Origin: Skermanella stibiiresistens SB22 | GTDB taxonomy: Bacteria > Pseudomonadota > Alphaproteobacteria > Azospirillales > Azospirillaceae | Length of the DNA: 64,000 bases | Direction: 5' to 3' | Assembly: GCF_000576635.1 (NCBI RefSeq) | Contig: NZ_AVFL01000006.1 | Location: 62,001 to 126,000, forward strand | Shown: positions 63,537 through 64,000 of the stretch, one piece after another | How the letters are laid out: each line of letters begins with the position of its first letter | How positions within the stretch are numbered: the first letter of the stretch is position 1 | Translations under genes and position numbers: made by a program | Notes under the pieces: generated by a model | Told to the model about the DNA's origin: nothing | Databases searched by the model: none | Seen by the model: the letters and a program-made list of their open reading frames with translations, nothing else

Positions 63537-64000
63537 GTGAATGTTCAAGCGGTTCGGGGACGCCCCAAGCTGAAATCAGGGCACGAAAGGGGCTCCCGCG
63601 TCATTCTGCGGGGAACACTATACGGCGCGCTCGTCTCGCAAATTCGGTCGATGATCCAAGAAGGGGAACTCGCTCCGGGGGAGCAGATCGTCGAAACCGG
63701 CCTATGCGAGACGTTCGGCGTCTCGCGCACCCCCATGCGGGAAGCCTTGAAGGTGCTGGCGTCCGAGGGACTGGTCGAACTGCGTCCGCGCCGAACTCCG
63801 ATCGTGGCGCCGGTGGATCCGGACGAGATCGCGGCGATCTTCGAAGTCATGGAAGGACTTGAGGCCTTGGCGGGGCGCAGGGCCGCGGAGAACGCCTCTC
63901 CGGCGGACATCGCCGAACTGGAGGGGATGCATGCCGCCATGGTCGCGCAGCACGACCGCGGCGACCGGGCCGATTACGCCATCCGCAACCGCGAGATCCA
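63537..64000 (+). CDS. GntR-family regulator (FCD subfamily), 5' part
   Basis: The frame starts at a GTG at 63537 and is open to the window edge, giving 154 residues. The winged helix-turn-helix is clear (ELAPGEQIVETGLCETFGVS, RTPMREALKVLASEGLVEL), followed by the start of an FCD domain (FEVMEGLEALAGRRAAENAS). The GTG has only a weak GCAAGGG site just before it. An ATG four bases later is in the wrong frame. It is distinct from the two paired GntR genes earlier in the window. Target genes are unknown. Confidence 0.85.
   Translation, partial: MNVQAVRGRPKLKSGHERGSRVILRGTLYGALVSQIRSMIQEGELAPGEQIVETGLCETFGVSRTPMREALKVLASEGLVELRPRRTPIVAPVDPDEIAAIFEVMEGLEALAGRRAAENASPADIAELEGMHAAMVAQHDRGDRADYAIRNREI

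Noticed and set aside
1-64000. CRISPR arrays, tRNA or rRNA genes
   Set aside because: No regularly spaced repeat array of CRISPR size and no tRNA- or rRNA-like sequence was noticed; the three 50-bp-spaced sites at 21733-21848 are palindromic operators of 16 bp, not CRISPR repeats.

Overview
The window is GC-rich and its protein families point to an alphaproteobacterium, most likely of the Rhodospirillales/Azospirillaceae type. Supporting signs are TRAP transporters, a MaoC-phosphotransacetylase fusion beside fabI and a class I PHA synthase, alphaproteobacterial-style chemoreceptors, a Mic60-like protein, and IS6/IS5-family remnants. This is inference from gene content; no rRNA or tRNA gene is visible.

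Layout. 1-2.5 kb: end of an alginate-export-type porin and an L-lactate permease. 2.6-14.4 kb: two chemoreceptors bracket a LysR-controlled operon (ABC importer, two SDRs, creatininase-family hydrolase, ureohydrolase, DUF1989 and DUF1349 proteins) that looks like uptake and breakdown of an amide or guanidino compound. 14.4-27.6 kb: one apparent catabolic module carried in two halves, each with its own near-identical GntR/FCD repressor and a matching palindrome. One half is a TRAP importer, a ThDP-dependent lyase-like enzyme and an acyl-CoA ligase; the other is a PQQ dehydrogenase, a Rieske protein and a small exported protein. Between them sits a hipBA-like locus with three operators exactly 50 bp apart and a stop codon inside hipA.

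28.6-49 kb is the least ordinary part: about 20 kb of envelope proteins of mostly unknown function between a truncated IS6 transposase and a decayed IS5 transposase. It holds an eight-gene operon with three bestrophin-like (DUF4239-type) membrane proteins, a Mic60/mitofilin-like protein, coiled-coil and SH3 proteins, two DUF6524-type proteins, a MlaA homologue, and a five-gene operon. That operon joins two orphan periplasmic binding proteins, a membrane sensor, a sensor-HAMP-MFS fusion and a formyltransferase. It is my best candidate for an undescribed system.

49.2-55.3 kb: a type I secretion operon (RTX protein, ABC exporter, HlyD adaptor) beside an ECF sigma/anti-sigma pair. 55.3-57.5 kb: IS debris around a lower-GC gene for a membrane sensor with a CxxCH heme motif. 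57.7-64 kb: an acyltransferase, then the MaoC-PTA fusion, fabI and phaC behind a perfect FNR-type box, and the start of another GntR regulator cut by the window edge.

Start sites were chosen by ribosome-binding sites, overlaps with upstream genes and family length; many differ from the longest open frame.
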